Positions 48,255 to 61,415 of a stretch of DNA of 64,000 nt are shown here, in pieces. Position 1 is the first letter of the stretch, and each line of letters opens with the position of its first letter. Under the pieces are notes generated by a model. The model was given only the letters and a program-made list of their open reading frames with translations, did no database searches and had not been told where the DNA came from. Position numbers and translations under genes: made by a program. The stretch comes from Stictocephala bisonia (taxonomy: Eukaryota > Arthropoda > Insecta > Hemiptera > Membracidae): assembly GCA_035578905.1 (NCBI GenBank), contig JAQJVL010000127.1, forward strand, positions 124,001-188,000, given 5' to 3'.

Positions 48255-48450
48255 TATTTCTACTGTTTGTTGTCGTTGCTAGGGTTTACGAGGAACTGTT
48301 GTTTACTTTGCCATATTTGTATATAGTTATCTTCCTAATTTACCCAATTACTTGACTTATCTACAATGTTACGTACGTTGTTAAGTAATAACGCAACTTG
48401 ACGTAAGTAAATATACAAAGACAAGATGGTAAACTTTTTTCTTCTTATAT
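48255..48450 (+). repeat. Repeat E, copy 2
   Basis: A diverged copy of 41795-41990 in the same orientation, lying just after the minisatellite at 47755-48060. Confidence 0.7.
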
Positions 48451-49570
48451 TTATTCTCTTTCTCGGGTTATTCTATTGTAAACATTGAAAATACAGTTCA
48501 GTAACGATCACAAAATTTGTGGACAAAAAGTATGAGAGTAGGCATTAAATATGATAATATAATAAATCTCTTTACTTGATTGTTATTAGCCTTTCATGAA
48601 TATCATCGTTAAAAAAACTGATGAATACATTGATAATTTCATATTTAACCAAAAATTTGAATGATATTAAACAGTATTTTTAATGAAAGGTATAAGCATA
48701 TCGGATCAGACAAATTGTAATGTTTTTAATAAAAATTTATATAACGAAAATAAATCACAAAATATTTTTTATGTTTATTAAATATTAATGAATTCCAAGA
48801 AATGTAGTTATGTATCTACTTTAACAAAATTAATAGTGCTTTACTGTTGTTTTTATAAACAATCAAGGAACTTTTTTGTGTATTACTAATGATTTTTAGC
48901 TAAAAATCATAATTTGCATTATGAGTTTTAACTAATGCCTTGCCAATTTTAGGACAAAAATTCCTATTGATAGTTTAATGAAACATTGATTAAATAAAAT
49001 AATGTATATTACTTCTCATATAGGGTTTAAATTCTTTTCTTGTGTATTTGTATGTCGTAACTGACAATGGTTACTATGAATATTCAAAAATAAACTGCTT
49101 TCATTACCCAAGATTTAGTGTATTAGGCATAAATCTGTTATCTTAGGCACAGTCACGACACAGCTAATTCTAGGAGGATGTTAAATTGTTGTGTAATAGA
49201 TGCTAAAAAACCTAGGCGGAAATTTTTAGTGATTGTAAGTCTGACGTGGTCTTTCTGTGTGCAGACGCAAGTACTCTGTGTCAAATGTGTTATCTTACAT
49301 GCTTAAATGTGATATTAGATGCACCAGACATTTTTGCATTCTCAGCGGTTATAGTTGAACTTCCTTCGGTTGATACTCCTTTAGCTCTAACATAAAATGT
49401 TACTTGTATGGACATTTTCGGAGTGGTAATTTTAATAGGATGACAAATATTTTGTTTACTTTTGGAAAGCTATTTAATCTGAAATAAAATGGTAAAAAAG
49501 TTTGTATGGTAACTCAGTTTTATAATTATGATATTATAGTATTAGGTATTTATGTTTAGATACGGCATAG
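48451..49570. other. No gene seen; end of the first contig
   Basis: AT-rich up to the gap. Its counterpart, if the block duplication continues, lies beyond the window. Confidence 0.65.
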
Positions 49571-49670
49571 NNNNNNNNNNNNNNNNNNNNNNNNNNNNNN
49601 NNNNNNNNNNNNNNNNNNNNNNNNNNNNNNNNNNNNNNNNNNNNNNNNNNNNNNNNNNNNNNNNNNNNNN
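49571..49670. other. Assembly gap, 100 N
   Basis: A run of exactly 100 N, the usual size for a gap of unknown length set by scaffolding software. The sequence after it repeats what begins 16.77 kb upstream. Confidence 0.99.
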
Positions 49671-49678
49671 TAAAAAAA

Positions 49679-50100
49679 AGGGTCGTACATGAATGCTTGG
49701 GAAGAGTTATTTATTTTTAAAGAAAAATGTAAGGATCGTGATAAATTAATGAATGAACAGGTTTAATTTTGATTCCGAAATAGTTTTTTAATAATGTATT
49801 TTCAGCGAATAAAAGAGAGAAGTAACAGACAATAGGAATTAACCAATAATATCACAGCAGCCGCCATTTTGACGATTCCAGCCAATGAGGTCACGTGATC
49901 ATAGGCCTATAAATTGAGTTGTTGAACACCGTTTTCCATTATTTTGTGAATCCCTCTGGTCTGAGGAAGGTGAGCGTGGTTCACCGAAATCGATCACCAT
50001 AATATTTGTGCATTTTGTGCTTATATTGTAATAAATTTGTGTTGTGTGACGTTTACTTGTACTGTATATGTACCAACACGTATTATGCTAATTAAAAAAC
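49679..50100 (+). mobile_element. Penelope 3' end, copy cut by the gap
   Basis: Matches 32906-33335, starting inside the GIY-YIG coding end (GGGTCGTACATGAATGCTTG) right at the gap edge. The rest of the element is missing or lies in the gap. Confidence 0.93.
49957..49999 (+). ncRNA. Hammerhead ribozyme motif, copy after the gap
   Basis: The counterpart of 33191-33233 in the second block. Core, helix II, palindromic helix III ATCGAT, cleavage C and ACCA are unchanged. The outer helix I has TATTT where the first block has GATTT. Confidence 0.75.
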
Positions 50101-50149
50101 TATATATATATATATATAATATATTATATATATATATATTTCTCCATTT
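50101..50149. repeat. (AT)n microsatellite, second-block copy
   Basis: AT repeat with two phase changes, after the Penelope end. Confidence 0.93.
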
Positions 50150-50167
50150 GCGTTATCTCACTGTCAG

Positions 50168-50240
50168 AAGAACATTAACGAGATGTACGCAGACAGCGAG
50201 GCAGATTTATTCTTCAATTTCCTTCTCTTCTGTGGAAATG
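50168..50240 (+). other. Candidate small exon, second-block counterpart
   Basis: The counterpart of 33404-33475 with the full CAATTTCC, so the frame from ATG is the same as at 16382. Confidence 0.35.
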
Positions 50241-50421
50241 GTAAACTTTGCATAGGTTTGTATACAATTCACTACAATAGTAATATAACAGTTCTTAATG
50301 AGTTTAAAATGCTTATGATTTACGACAATAAAGGTATGTTATAGCAATATGAACTGTATAATTACGAAACATATTTTGCTAAAATTATGATATACTCAAA
50401 GATAACATGGTAATCGCCAGC

Positions 50422-50577
50422 GTGGTGGCTCAGTGGCTAAGGCTTCGGACTGCGGAGGGCAAGGTCCAAGGTTCGAATCCCCACTGAGCCAACGGTCGGT
50501 ACTTCACTCGTTGAATAAAGTTGACGCACAGGCCTGTAGGCCCATGTCAATTGGCGAGTGAATTTATAAAAAAAAAA
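50422..50577 (+). mobile_element. tRNA-derived SINE, family A, second-block copy
   Basis: A-box TGGCTCAGTGGCTAAGG and B-box GGTTCGAATCC are intact. The acceptor-like ends GTGGCTCAG and CTGAGCCA are complementary. It ends in eight or more A. Confidence 0.87.
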
Positions 50578-51360
50578 TGGTTACTCTATGTTTACATTTT
50601 TAAGATATTCTAATTATTTATGATATTTCTAATCGTACTAAATCACAATAAGTAATTTTAGAATGTACAAACGGTTAATTTGAAAAAGTGCTTAATTTGA
50701 AAAAGTATTTATTGTAAAATGTCAATTAATATTTTATTGGTTACTGCACAAATTTACTGAAAGACAATGTTGATATAATAATAGTCAAAACTAACTTCAC
50801 AATTTACTGTTTCATTTCAAATTCATAACTGTTTTGAAGTATGTTATTAGTTTTATACCATAACATTTGTGCCCATGACTAACATAGAAAAATATATCTA
50901 TAATATTGACTCATAACAGTTAATCCTAAAAATCTGTCACAAAATTGCATATTAGAGCAGGTGCAGCAATAAACTCGGAAATGACGTGCACTACAGACAT
51001 ATAGGCAGATTTATTATAGACACCTATATGACAATGAGCTTAATTGGTATTTTAATTCAGGTCACGTGATCTAAAGATACCCGAATATAACTGAAGGTAG
51101 CCGAAGTGATAGAAATCAACGATTGCTGATGTTAACCGAAGTGAGTCATACGCATCGGTAGCCGAGGATGTTCGAGGGTAGCCAAAGACTGTTGTTGGTT
51201 CTATAACTGGGCGGTTCAACTTTCAGAAACCCCTCCCCTTTTAATACCTAATTTTCACACTTATTGTAGATGAATGATTTTAAGCAAATACATAGAGAGT
51301 TAGTTGCAAATGTACACATGAAATACATCTTTTACTGTAGCTAACGGGTATAAAACTTGT

Positions 51361-51640
51361 AGTTTGGTAGCGTAGTTGGTTAAATCCCAGCTTCATGTGC
51401 TAAAGGTTCTCAGTTCGATCCCAATCAGAGTCATAATACATTTTGAGAAGGATCAGCTGATAACCGCTGGCTGTTCATTTGTCATTGGGCTATTAATTAA
51501 TGACACTTTCTAAGGAATAGTCGGCCTTAGTTTGTAACAATTTCTACATTCGCTCATCTACACTCATCATACTTATTTGAAATCCATATTCGCCCATATC
51601 TTGACGATCGGCGTCTTATAAATAAATACTTTTCACAAGT
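51361..51640 (+). mobile_element. tRNA-derived SINE, family B, second-block copy
   Basis: The counterpart of 34622-34895, with A-box TAGCGTAGTTGGTTAA and B-box AGTTCGATCCC in a cleaner form. Confidence 0.78.
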
Positions 51641-52277
51641 TTCAAAACGCAAAGAACACTTAAAACAATATATTTGTATTGGATGATATTTACCTAATGC
51701 TTAGCTTAGTCATATTTTAAATTGCTGTAATTACATTATTAGTGTTTTAATTTAGATAAAACATACGCGTTATTGTTCATTTCTATAATGGTAATATTTT
51801 TACTGTATTTGGAAATCAAAATAAAAAATACACAACTATTTGAAACACACATAAAAGCCTGTACAATATATTTAGTTATAGAATTTAATATAAGGTTAAC
51901 ATGTAATATTGGTTAATTGCGAAAACCGAATTGTATAAAATTAATACTTTCTAAGATATATTAATTAACTTACAGAAAAAAAATTGTACTAAAATTAATA
52001 TTCATATTTTTAACAACAAATACAAATACTTAAGTTTTACAGTATATATGTTATCCCGTTATTAATAAGTATGAATACAATATTCAAAATAATTTATTAA
52101 ATTTTTTATAGAACAAAATTGATTCATATAATATCAGAAAATATATTCTACTATTTTGTAGTTTTCTTTTGGATACCTGTACCTTATTTAAATTGTTTTA
52201 AGTTATATATATATATATATAAATCATTTACATTTTTATTAATTATTCATAATTAAATAATCACTAGTAAAACACAA

Positions 52278-52445
52278 AACCTAGCCAGGCTACAACCACC
52301 TCAGTAATTAACTTTCCCAAGAAAGAGACTAGATAATGAGCTGGAAAATTCGTGCCTAAGTGGGTTCTTTGATGTTCTTCTTGGTATAATAATACTGAAA
52401 TTTCTACTTATTAAAGTTTTGTAAGTTTACGTTTTTATCTATCAA
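52278..52445 (+). repeat. Repeat R1, counterpart of copy 5
   Basis: Same as 35545-35715 with indels. Confidence 0.6.
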
Positions 52446-53081
52446 TGGCAACTCAATAATCAATCGTTTTATTTGTTTTTAGATAATATTTAACAAATGC
52501 GAGTCCAATTTACGTTAGGAAATTCGAAGTACATGGCTCAATTTATTAAAGATGAATTTATTATTTAATGTATATATAGATATATGATATATATATATAA
52601 TGGCTACTTAAACCTACAATATCACAAAATAGCTAGACATTATATTTTATTTCTGTTTTACTTAAGGGGACCCCGAATGCCATTTAAACGTAATGTTAGC
52701 CATAAAGCAGATATCTCTGTAAGATGTGACCTAGAGCTCTATTTTTTTTTTTTTTTTTTTTATTTGAAAGATTTACCTTTTATCTAGGCCCATACAAAGG
52801 GGATTTTTTTTAATTTTTAAGAAAAATTATAATTTAAAAAAAATAGTAGTTCTAAGTATAACATTTTTATAACAAAAATATTTTTATTTTTGTTTTTAAT
52901 TCAATTAAATCAAAAACCCTGTGTATGGACCTAAAATTTGGTCTTATGTATGAGCCCTGAAAATTTGGTAAGGATATTTCAAATGGTTACCAAGATATTT
53001 GTTGTAAAAAATGAAAAAACCCAACTTTCGTAAAATGCAAAAAAACTAAAGAATTACCAACATAGTAAAGTTTACTTAAAA

Positions 53082-53550
53082 CTAGTGAAGCCCAGCACCA
53101 TAGGAAGGGTTGTCTGGGTTTTCCTCTGCCTCATACATATCTTCTAGCTTCCTCTTAGCAAGGGTTCTTTGTTGGCAGATTTTTTTTTCCAATTCCAACG
53201 CTGCCTTGTCAGATTGTCGGATACGATCAGAGTCTTCTCGTTTCATGGATTTTATACAATATTGGCCTACCTTCAATCCTAAATGTTCTAAGAGTTTGCA
53301 TTTACTCATGTAACCATCATTGAAGGACAAAACTGCCTATATGTTCCAAATTTCAGGATTTGCAGGTATACAAATGTCCGTTTGGGAATCCGAGTCCATA
53401 TCAAATTGTTCAGTGATTCATTTGGATTCTGTAACTTGCCTGACAAAACATTTCTTTAGTAAGTCTGGGTGTAATAAACTCTGGAATATGTGTTTGATTT
53501 CTAACATGATTGGTTCTGGTAGATGGAAGTGCTTAGTATGGTCATAGTCT
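53082..53550 (-). pseudogene. C-terminal remnant of a Mutator-like/Kolobok transposase, second copy
   Basis: Same protein end as at 36367. Here the last 82 codons (53082-53330) are open: SFNDGYMSKCKLLEHLGLKV, then SMKREDSDRIRQSDKAALEL, a basic KRKLEDMYEAEE tail and final YGAGLH. Upstream, NPNESLNNLIWTRIPKRTFV reads in another frame from about 53440, so at least one frameshift separates the two. The ATG at 53328 is internal to the family and not a real start. There is no sign of expression. Confidence 0.7.
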
Positions 53551-53672
53551 TCTATGGTCATAGAAACTCTATACTATATGAGTTGGTGAACAGGAATGTC
53601 ATTTCCATGGAAACGAAATCATGTGTAACCTTTATAAATAAACATTTTTTTTCGTTTATTTGCAAATAATTA

Positions 53673-53677
<5 letters not shown>

Positions 53678-53742
<65 letters not shown>
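53678..53742. repeat. (AT)n inside the second Kolobok-like copy
   Basis: AT repeat with one phase change. Confidence 0.93.
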
Positions 53743-53743
<1 letters not shown>

Positions 53744-54157
53744 CAGTGGAAAGAAGAGATTCTAAGGTTTAATTTATAATAAAAATCCCAAAAATGTAAA
53801 AAACGTTTTTTGCGTTTAGGGTCCCCTTAAAATAAATGATCAAAATTAGGAAATATATTTAAAGAAGTAAGATTTTAAATAAAATATTTAGTTATATTGT
53901 GGGTGTAGTTGAAAACGTAATTTTCAAATTACAACTTGAATTATTGGTTTATATATTATTTATGAAAAATATAGTAAAATAACGTTATTGTTTGCATATA
54001 AAATAAAATACTGTCACATAATAGTAAACTTCACATTCTATAGTTGTAATATTACCAAGTTTTATTAGTTATAAGGTATAATAATTAGTAAACTACGATA
54101 GTCAATGTAAACTATACTGATAAAACAAACACATCGTTAATGAAACTTACAAAGAGT

Positions 54158-55078
54158 CTCCCTGTAGTGATAAGTGTAAATTATACACTTCTTAAGTAAA
54201 TTATACCAGTTCCCTAATGGCTACCGGTAGTGGAAGTACTAGAAGCTGCTTTATTATGCAAGTTACCATTATCTTCATTAGAGTGCGTACTTCCTTTAGT
54301 ACATTGAAATATTCCGCTAACATCTATGTGAAATTATTGTATAATGACCTGTACGTGTATGGGTTGGTAGGTAGGTCAATACCACTTTACGTATTGTTAA
54401 ATTAATTATTGTTGTATAATTCAAAATGTAACAAAAATAGTTTAAGATAACTGTAATTTAAACTTCTTCCACTACTTTTAATCTGTTAAGATTTTACACC
54501 TGTTACTGAAACAGATAATATATATTTTTTTAGAGTAAATAAACCCATTAATTAATTTTTATTTAACAATTTTAATAACCAACTGCATATTTATAAAAAG
54601 ATTATATTTAAGAATAAAAATTAACAAGGTATTCTGATATAAGGGCACTTATATTAATTGTTAAAGTATGCAATAAGATTATCACATATATTAAAAATGC
54701 AAATACTAATCTATGATTTTTTAAATAAACTAATATTAGACATTTATTAGTGCATATTTAAAATGGTATCATACAAACTTTTGCAATATTTGCTCCACCA
54801 TAAAATTATCATTACTAGTAAAAAGAGTAATATTTTTTTTAATAAATGAAAAGTAGTTCAGATTACACTAGGATATTATCTCAATATAAACCAGAAGGAG
54901 AAAGTGTAATTGTTCACAGACCAGCTTATAAATGCCTTGTTAATCATTTGGATATAAACTGAGATCACTTGCATATAAAAGGAGTTTCTAGTACTTCCAC
55001 TACCGGTAGCCGTTAGGGAACTTGTAAAGTGCCTTGAAGTGGATACTTTTCACTTATTACTACAGGAAGCTTATCTAC
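54158..55078. mobile_element. TIR element of about 0.94 kb, second-block copy
   Basis: The counterpart of 37454-38394 with both TIRs present. The left TIR reads CTAATGGCTACCGGTAGTGG, which matches the right TIR better than the first-block version, where an extra G is inserted. Confidence 0.75.
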
Positions 55079-55225
55079 TCAAAATGTGCTGTATTATAAT
55101 GAATTATTAGTGTCATCAGGAAGATAGTAAAATTATTACCATACAAGGATCTGGTTCCACAATTTGAGTAATCTACCCCATGCTATTTAATAGAAATATT
55201 AAGGGAGATAGTAATTTCTTGGCTA

Positions 55226-55325
55226 TGTACGTTGGGATAATAATTGACTAAGAGAGAGGGAATTGGCTGGTTCTCCCTGAAGGCGTGTCTTGATTGTGGT
55301 TCTGTACCAGGACACATCACTGCCT
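55226..55325 (+). repeat. Repeat F, counterpart of copy 2 in the second block
   Basis: Same as 38545-38645. Confidence 0.82.
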
Positions 55326-55508
55326 GCTTTAGAAAACTTTTATAAAATATTTTGAGTAAATGCTGATTAAAAGGATCTTTATCTATTTCGTGTAATAATT
55401 AAATATTATGGATCGTTTTCATAAGATGATGATATGAAACATTATTCTTATATTGTTCAAAACTAAATAATTGTCCATTGAAGATGCAATAGGAAACTGG
55501 TTTTATAA

Positions 55509-55510
<2 letters not shown>

Positions 55511-55563
<53 letters not shown>
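55511..55563. repeat. (AT)n microsatellite, second-block copy
   Basis: Nearly pure AT repeat. Confidence 0.93.
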
Positions 55564-55566
<3 letters not shown>

Positions 55567-55995
55567 TACTCGAGGGACTAATCAATTGCTATAATATGGG
55601 TTTTGACAAGTATTTATTTGTCACTACTAACGGAAAATTCTTTTCGGTACACGAAATTTCCTACTTTAAAGGAATTTTGATATGGTATGTTGTTATTGGC
55701 AAACTACATAGAAACCCCAACGTTAACAATTATTGATATGTAAGATGCTTTTTATATGTAAATTTGTTGTTTAGATATTTAATATCATCTTCACACTACA
55801 TTGATTATGTTTTGATTTACTAAAATTTAAGGAAGAGTACTTTTAACTTAATGTAAGTTTTAGATGTACATTTTAATCCAAATGTATTATGCTGTAAATT
55901 GAATTTGTATTATCGAGAATGGTAATTGAATTTTTCAACCCTCACGCTAGTTAGAATCACGAAAAATTCTTCTTTTCGTACATTTGTGATGGTAT

Positions 55996-56105
55996 TACCC
56001 CCCACACTATATACTTACAGTAATATTGACCCTCCTACCCATCTGCACATGTATACAGGTATTGACCCACTTACAACAAAAACATGGTTGACCTATACAG
56101 AACTA
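55996..56105 (+). repeat. Minisatellite array, counterpart in the second block
   Basis: Same as 39330-39432. Confidence 0.65.
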
Positions 56106-56139
56106 TAAATTAGTCAAAATAATACACTTAATAGAGCTT

Positions 56140-56775
56140 AGTAAGATGAAACCAAGATATCGTACTTAAGGTAGATAAGCTCCCGGTTACAGTAACAGTA
56201 ATGTATCCACTTCTAAGGCAATTTACAAGTTCCCTTACATTTACTGGTAATAGAAGCTCCATTCGTGTGCATAGGACATTAAGTTCACTAAAGTTAACCA
56301 CGGAATTTGTATACTAGAATGTGAACAAATATGTTTACTCGGTGTTTTTGTATTAAAATGATATCTGATGGAATTCTGATTCGTTATGTTCTACTAAATC
56401 AAATAATTTAATTTTTATTATTATTAGTCTGATGTTATAACACTTTGTGCTTGATAGCGTATTTTTATTCAAAACCAATTATCACTTGTAAATCACTAAG
56501 GACAGTCTCATTGAAAAGACAAATATATTAGCTTTTGTTATAAATGGTACATGTATGACATGTTTATATTGAAAGGTTGCTTTAAAAATCAATTTACTAA
56601 AAGCACCCATGCGAGAAATAAAAATGAATGGTGGAAGTGATATAGAAAACTACTGTTCCCCACTGTATAATTCCATTTAAACAGCGTTATGGCAACTAGA
56701 ATGGGATGGCAGCGCAGTATTAAGCACCTATTAAGCACTACGTCATTGGCAGCAATGACCTTTAGTTGGTTTAGT
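56140..56775 (+). repeat. Repeat D, counterpart of copy 1 in the second block
   Basis: Same sequence as 39465-40140 with indels. Confidence 0.75.
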
Positions 56776-57380
56776 TAAAACTAATGGATAAGGCTTAGAA
56801 AGATAAAATTTAACTATAATTTAATATTCGAATAATATTAACTCAGGGGACAATGATGCAAGAAATAGATAACGGAACGTAAAACTTAAAAATTATGAAT
56901 CTTGTAAAATTCCTTGCTTTTCGGTGATAGTTAATAATAATCGTTTTATCATCAGGAACGTTAGGATGGATGTAACATCATAATATGATAAAAGTCTCGT
57001 TTATTATAGTGAATCTACTTGCTCTAATTAACTAAGTACATCGTTTTTATGCTAGAAAATGAGCACTTTAGTTTATAGCATAGGTTAGCATTTAAATAAC
57101 TTTCTTTGATCATTTACGTTTTGTGACCTAAGATGACAATGATAACCAAATAAAATTTGTTAATTCAATTAATTTAGATTTTGGTAAGTATTAGGGTAAA
57201 AGATGTCAAAATCTATGAAACGTTTGTGAATCTAAGGTTAATAATTTACATAAACAAAAATCAACTAACAAGGGAACTTGGAACATTTCTCAGATATTTG
57301 TGAATCATGTAATAAATTTAATTTGTAAAGATTTTTTTGCAGTTTCGAGATAAAAATTATATTTATTGCATCACTGTAAG

Positions 57381-57876
<496 letters not shown>

Positions 57877-58394
57877 AATGAATTCCATGAAATTCAAAGC
57901 AATTAAAAACGACAAAATAGTAAATACTTAGGATGGACAGGTATTTTTTAAAATAATTTATGGTTTATTTGATACTATCCTAATGTTAAGTTGAAAAAAG
58001 TTTTTACAATTATTTTTGTTTATTCTTCGTTGTATTCATAAATTATTATTTGTAATTATTAGTTTAACCCGTAATGTTCCATATTAAATACGCAAATAGT
58101 GTTGTGAATCACAGATTATTTACAAGTTATTGTATTAGTAAAGTATACATTAAATACCATGGGTATAATAAAATAGCATAGTTACACAACTTTTCACTAT
58201 TTTATTTATGTTCAACGACCTTAGAAAATTTTTAAGACTTTAATATTATGAATATATAATTATTTAGAATTATTTTAACTAAAATTATATACTAAAATGT
58301 ATTTGTTAATGCAAACACTAAATAAAATTTACCTTATTTTTCAAAATGATGAGATACAGTGAAATATACTTCCTTGGAAATATGCCAGGACGTC

Positions 58395-58600
58395 TAATAT
58401 TTCTTGCTAGTGTTGAGAGAAACTACTATTTACTTTGCTGTATTTGTCAATCGGTAACCTCGTATTTACCAACTACTTAAACCTGTACATCCTGCATACG
58501 TTGTTAAAAAATAACTTGATGTTATCAAATATATCAAAAGACAAGAAGAGTTATTTTTATCGTCCTTACGATAAACATAAACAAACAAACGAGGTATTCG
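58395..58600 (+). repeat. Repeat E, counterpart in the second block
   Basis: Same as 41795-41990 with small indels. Confidence 0.7.
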
Positions 58601-59152
58601 TTTACTTATTCTTCGTCCTTTTCATAAAAAATAAAAAAAAAAAAAATAAAAAAACGGTTAATACAGTTAGTAAAATTATAATCGATATTACAGTATATAC
58701 AAAATATACATAGCATCATATATAATTAACACACTTTAACTATGTATCTTCTTTGTTAACATTATGCATTTTGATGCATTTAATTTTTAAAACAATGCCC
58801 AATATAGATTAAAATATTAAAATGCTGTTAAAAATTATGTCCCATCAATGTTATGACTGTCTACTATGACTACAATATTATGATTGTATACAACTTTGAC
58901 CAACTGGAAGGCTATATAAAGGTTTTATTCAATAAACATTTTAACACAAAAATATTTCGTGAATAGATTACGAATAAATGAAATGACAATGCATATTATT
59001 ATGTTGTTACATATCATTAAATAAATGTTGTTATTTTACTTTAAAGTATTATTATTAATTTATGATTATAAATCCAAAGAATTAGTAGTCCAATGTATAT
59101 AGTGCACATCATGTCATGTAATGGAAAATTTAAATGAAAGAGTGTTTTCACG

Positions 59153-59245
59153 GCCCTGTACGTTGGGATAATAATTGACAAGGAGAGAGGGAATTGGCTG
59201 GTTCTCCCTGAAGGCGTGTCTTGATTGTGGTTCTGTATTAGACTT
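59153..59245 (+). repeat. Repeat F, counterpart of copy 3 in the second block
   Basis: Same as 42572-42665. Confidence 0.82.
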
Positions 59246-60079
59246 ATAAACTCACCAAAGACAAAGCAAGATAATTTTGCACAAAAAATCTATAGTGATT
59301 TAATTTTCATCCTTCTATGAAAATTAAAACTAAAAAAAGTATAATTATATTCCAAATTATTTAGCTTATGCTTAATAATATTCAAGAGCTGCTGTAATAT
59401 TAATTTAACTAACATAAGGTAATGTATCATTGTTTGTGCCATTCTTTAAATTATAATAGCTGAAGGGTTTTAACTGTGTCCATATTAGGTAATGTAAGCA
59501 AGTTTTGATAAAATGTGAATATGTTTGTGCAACATTTCTTTATTAGAATAAAATACTATAAAAACATTTTACAAAATGTAATTAATTTATATCCTTTAAT
59601 ATAATTTATCTAGCCAATATTTTCAATTATGTACAATTAAATTATGTACAAGCCAATAATATTGTGTACAAAAATCTAATATATAGTGTTTTATGTACTA
59701 AAATAAATCTTGTAGTGTAATGATAAATCAAAATAAAACAAAAAAAGATTTAGTTTTTATAAGTACACATGTTTCTTAGGCTATTTACAAATACACAATA
59801 TAAAATTAAATCATTATTAAAATTAATAATTAACTGTATTATTATACAGATAATTATTTTATATCAACTCATTCGTGCACAATTTAATATTTTACTTCTT
59901 TATTACTAAATTATAATGATAATATTTGGTTTGTAATCATAAAAAATAAGTTATTATATTGTTATCATTGAACACATTTTAAAAATTGTCTATAGACAAA
60001 GAGTTAAATTCATAATTCGATATTCACTGGTAAAAATAAAAACCCAACCAGTAAATTCATATCTGACAATTAATTAACT

Positions 60080-60260
60080 TTGTTTGGTTATTCAATATCG
60101 AAGCTTTTGGAAGTAATTATCTGCCCTAGGGTGTTAAGACAGCGTAAAGTGACTAAATGATGAGCTGGTAAAATTGTGCCTGTGGTGGGTTCTTTGATCC
60201 TCAGTTGGAAATATAATGTTACTGAAGTTTCTACTTAATAAATTTAGCTAGTTAACATTA
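60080..60260 (+). repeat. Repeat R1, counterpart of copy 6
   Basis: Same as 43545-43745 with indels. Confidence 0.6.
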
Positions 60261-60764
60261 TTTACTTTTCATTATTCATCGGTAATATGTCTATCATGGA
60301 TATATGGGAGAATATGATGAATGAATGAACGTAGAATAACGAGTGCAATCTTATTTACTAACCAATGTTGAATATTAATTAGAAATATTACCGTATTAAA
60401 ATTTAAAGAATGACTAAGAAACCTGCAGATATACGTGGAATTCAAACCATGTAGTATTATTCTGATTTTCAGCTAATTGACAAACTTGGTATTCAGTTCT
60501 CTCCCGTACACAACATCCGTATAATGACACAGACACACCACGATATACCTATTTGGTGGTGTCCACGTAGAAGGCAACCATTGTGCGTAAGCTGTTTCAG
60601 TATTAGGAGGACCGAGTATAAAACATGTCACCTACAATATATACATCACTATTCCTTGAGCTACAGCTGAGTTACAGGTTGTACTAAAAGTGCCGACTAT
60701 CAAAAATATTCCTACGTAATACACCTATTGGTAATTGTACAAAATTTATTCAGAATTCGTAAGT

Positions 60765-61415
60765 TAAAACCAGACATATCATATTTAAGGTAGATAAGCT
60801 ACCGGTTACAATAACAGGAAAGTATGCACTTCCAAGGCACTTTAGAAGTTCCCTTACATTTACTGGTAATGGAAGTATTAAAAACTCTTTTTATATGCAA
60901 GTGAAGTCAGAGAACACCAATATAGAGTTTAACACGACATTTGTACGCTAGAAAGCGAACAATTTAATTTACTTCGTTCTATTTATATTCAAATTAGTAC
61001 TGGTGGTCTCACAAATCATCATATTCAACTAAAACAAACCATTATAATTATTATTAGTAGTGCCGTGGTGATAAAATACATTGTCTTGGATAATCTACAA
61101 ATATTTAAAACTCAAAATGAACATGAACCTAAAAATCACTAGGTTCGGTTTCTCTGAGAAAGGAATACAATATTAGAATTTGTAATATGTATAGTACATT
61201 TATGACATACATATAATGAAAGGCCGTTTTTAAAGCAGCTCACTGAAAGCAGAGGTGTGAGAAAGATACACTGAATGGTGGAAGTGAGATAGAAAACTAC
61301 TCTCTCCCCACTGTATACATATCTGTTTCAATTCCATTTAAACAGATTCATAGTGACCAAAATGAAGATAGGCCTCGAGCTGGCAGCACAGTATTTAGCT
61401 CTACCCAGTACGTAA
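60765..61415 (+). repeat. Repeat D, counterpart of copy 2 in the second block
   Basis: Same sequence as 44265-44965 with many one-base deletions. The ACTACTCTCTCCCCACTGTA part is closer to copy 1 than the first-block version is. Confidence 0.75.

Larger units (their letters stand above)
52666..53826 (-). mobile_element. Kolobok-like DNA transposon remnant, second-block copy
   Basis: The counterpart of 35951-37117. The same GGGGACCC termini and TTAA flanks (52662-52665, 53827-53830) are intact. The (AT)n at 53678-53742 differs in length. Confidence 0.78.

Noticed and set aside
50422..50495. A genuine tRNA gene
   Set aside because: The tRNA-like head continues into a fixed non-tRNA body and poly-A, and it recurs in decayed form at 15821, so it is a SINE.
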